From assembly GCA_022571175.1 (NCBI GenBank), contig JACZYI010000004.1, positions 1 through 23,710 on the forward strand: a DNA stretch of 23,710 nt. The letters run 5' to 3'. Of this stretch, positions 23,017 through 23,710 are shown in pieces. The notes beneath the pieces are model-generated. The model ran no database searches, was not told the origin of the DNA, and was given only the letters and a program-made list of their open reading frames with translations. The DNA is from Pseudomonadota bacterium. Its GTDB lineage: Bacteria; Pseudomonadota; Alphaproteobacteria; Sphingomonadales; SMXR01. The position numbers and the translations under genes are program-made. The first letter of the stretch is position 1. Every line of letters begins with the position of its first letter.

Positions 23017-23710
23017 TTATTTGCCGCCAGCCAGACGATGTAGTTCCATACTGCGATCAACAACATTTTTTTCAAGCTCAAGCATGAATTCCTCCTTGGA
23101 AAGACCGGTGGGCATGGGGGGGTGAATCTCAACAATGACGGTACCGGGTTTGATCCAAAATCGATTTTTGGGCCAGAAAAAGCCAGCATTGGTTGCCACT
23201 GTGATGACCGGAATTTTAGCTTCCGCCTGAATGTAATAAGCCCCGCTTTTAAGGGGATATTTTGATCCAACGGGAACCCTGGTTCCCTCAGGATATATTA
23301 GCATGGGTCGTTTGCTTTCATGAAGAATGCCGGAGACATCAGGCAGTCCCTGGTGGGCTGTTCCTTTGTTGCGCTTCACATCAAACAGCTCGAGCTTGCG
23401 AAGGCAAGTGCCAAGAAAGGGTAGTTTGAACAGTTCGCTCTTCACCAGCGCGGTAACATCAGTCAGAATTTTGAGAGCCGCGAAGGCGTCTATGGTGCTT
23501 TCGTGCTTGGGACAGACAATATAGGGTCCCTCCTTGGGGAGATTTTCCAGTCCATGATACTCCACCCGAACCCGAACAACCTTTTCAAGCATAAAAAGAA
23601 CCGCTTTTCCCCAGAACTGAAAACCGCGGGAGGTGGCTCTGCGTCCTCGTGTAAATACGGTCAGAGACAACAGGACCACAAACATGGGAGTCAGGGTAAA
23701 AAACAGTATT
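23017..23710 (-). CDS. plsC: 1-acyl-sn-glycerol-3-phosphate acyltransferase (PlsC type), start beyond the window
   Basis: The visible frame is open to the right edge; an internal ATG at 23685 gives 222 residues, but hydrophobic in-frame codons continue upstream (ILFFTLTP), as expected of the PlsC membrane helix, so the true start is probably outside. The acyltransferase motifs are CPKHESTIDAF (HX4D, His61 and Asp66 counted from that ATG) and YPEGTR (131-136). The family acylates lysophosphatidate to phosphatidate at the inner membrane. The 110-base gap to the serine acetyltransferase gene holds two copies of TGTCAAAC (22917 and 22942) and nothing else recognisable. Confidence 0.9.
   Translation of the reverse strand, partial: ILFFTLTPMFVVLLSLTVFTRGRRATSRGFQFWGKAVLFMLEKVVRVRVEYHGLENLPKEGPYIVCPKHESTIDAFAALKILTDVTALVKSELFKLPFLGTCLRKLELFDVKRNKGTAHQGLPDVSGILHESKRPMLIYPEGTRVPVGSKYPLKSGAYYIQAEAKIPVITVATNAGFFWPKNRFWIKPGTVIVEIHPPMPTGLSKEEFMLELEKNVVDRSMELHRLAGGK

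Overview
The window reads as ordinary chromosome from an alphaproteobacterium of roughly balanced base composition (judged by eye). The main pointers are a methionine synthase split into two overlapping genes, an oxygen-tolerant-type KorAB 2-oxoacid:ferredoxin oxidoreductase, a DUF6491-like exported protein, a sigma-factor operon whose second protein carries a YGG...RWP N-terminus, and an M15 endolysin paired with a three-helix holin. The order or family cannot be decided from this sequence alone. No rRNA, tRNA, CRISPR array, insertion sequence or integrase gene was seen.

Layout, left to right. Positions 1-5304 (minus strand) are a sulfur and one-carbon block: metF, the homocysteine half of metH, the pterin/B12/activation half of metH, then the start of an ATP sulfurylase gene that runs off the left edge. 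MetF makes 5-methyl-THF, which the two MetH subunits use to methylate homocysteine. A D-amino-acid transaminase gene (5567-6436, plus) diverges from metF and converges on a UDP-glucuronate 4-epimerase-like gene, overlapping it by 14 bases. Positions 7656-9350 (minus) are an ECF sigma factor, a membrane anti-sigma-like protein and a membrane-anchored Metal_resist/CnrX-like protein, tightly packed. Positions 9503-13973 (minus) carry pyrD, a YfgD/ArsC-like reductase, korA and korB. A DUF6491-like exported protein gene (14099-14512, minus) diverges from an exported FKBP-type isomerase gene. A membrane hybrid histidine kinase (15232-17930, minus) is broken by a one-base frameshift inside its dimerisation domain. 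An SDR oxidoreductase and an AI-2E-family (PerM-like) membrane protein follow on the plus strand.

Positions 20081-21092 hold an isolated phage-type lysis cassette (M15 peptidase endolysin plus 3TM holin) with its own candidate promoter, an AT-rich palindrome near the predicted transcription start, and a leader able to pair with both its Shine-Dalgarno sequence and its start codon. No other phage gene is nearby. The right end (minus) has cysK and an EpsC-type serine acetyltransferase gene, which complete cysteine synthesis and tie back to the sulfurylase at the left end, then a PlsC-type acyltransferase gene cut by the window edge.

The items most worth a second look are the isolated lysis cassette with its structured leader, the frameshifted hybrid kinase, the sigma-factor operon whose 'metal sensor' lacks obvious metal ligands, and the palindromes placed over the metF and korA control regions. 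No clearly new system is evident; most of the window is core metabolism.
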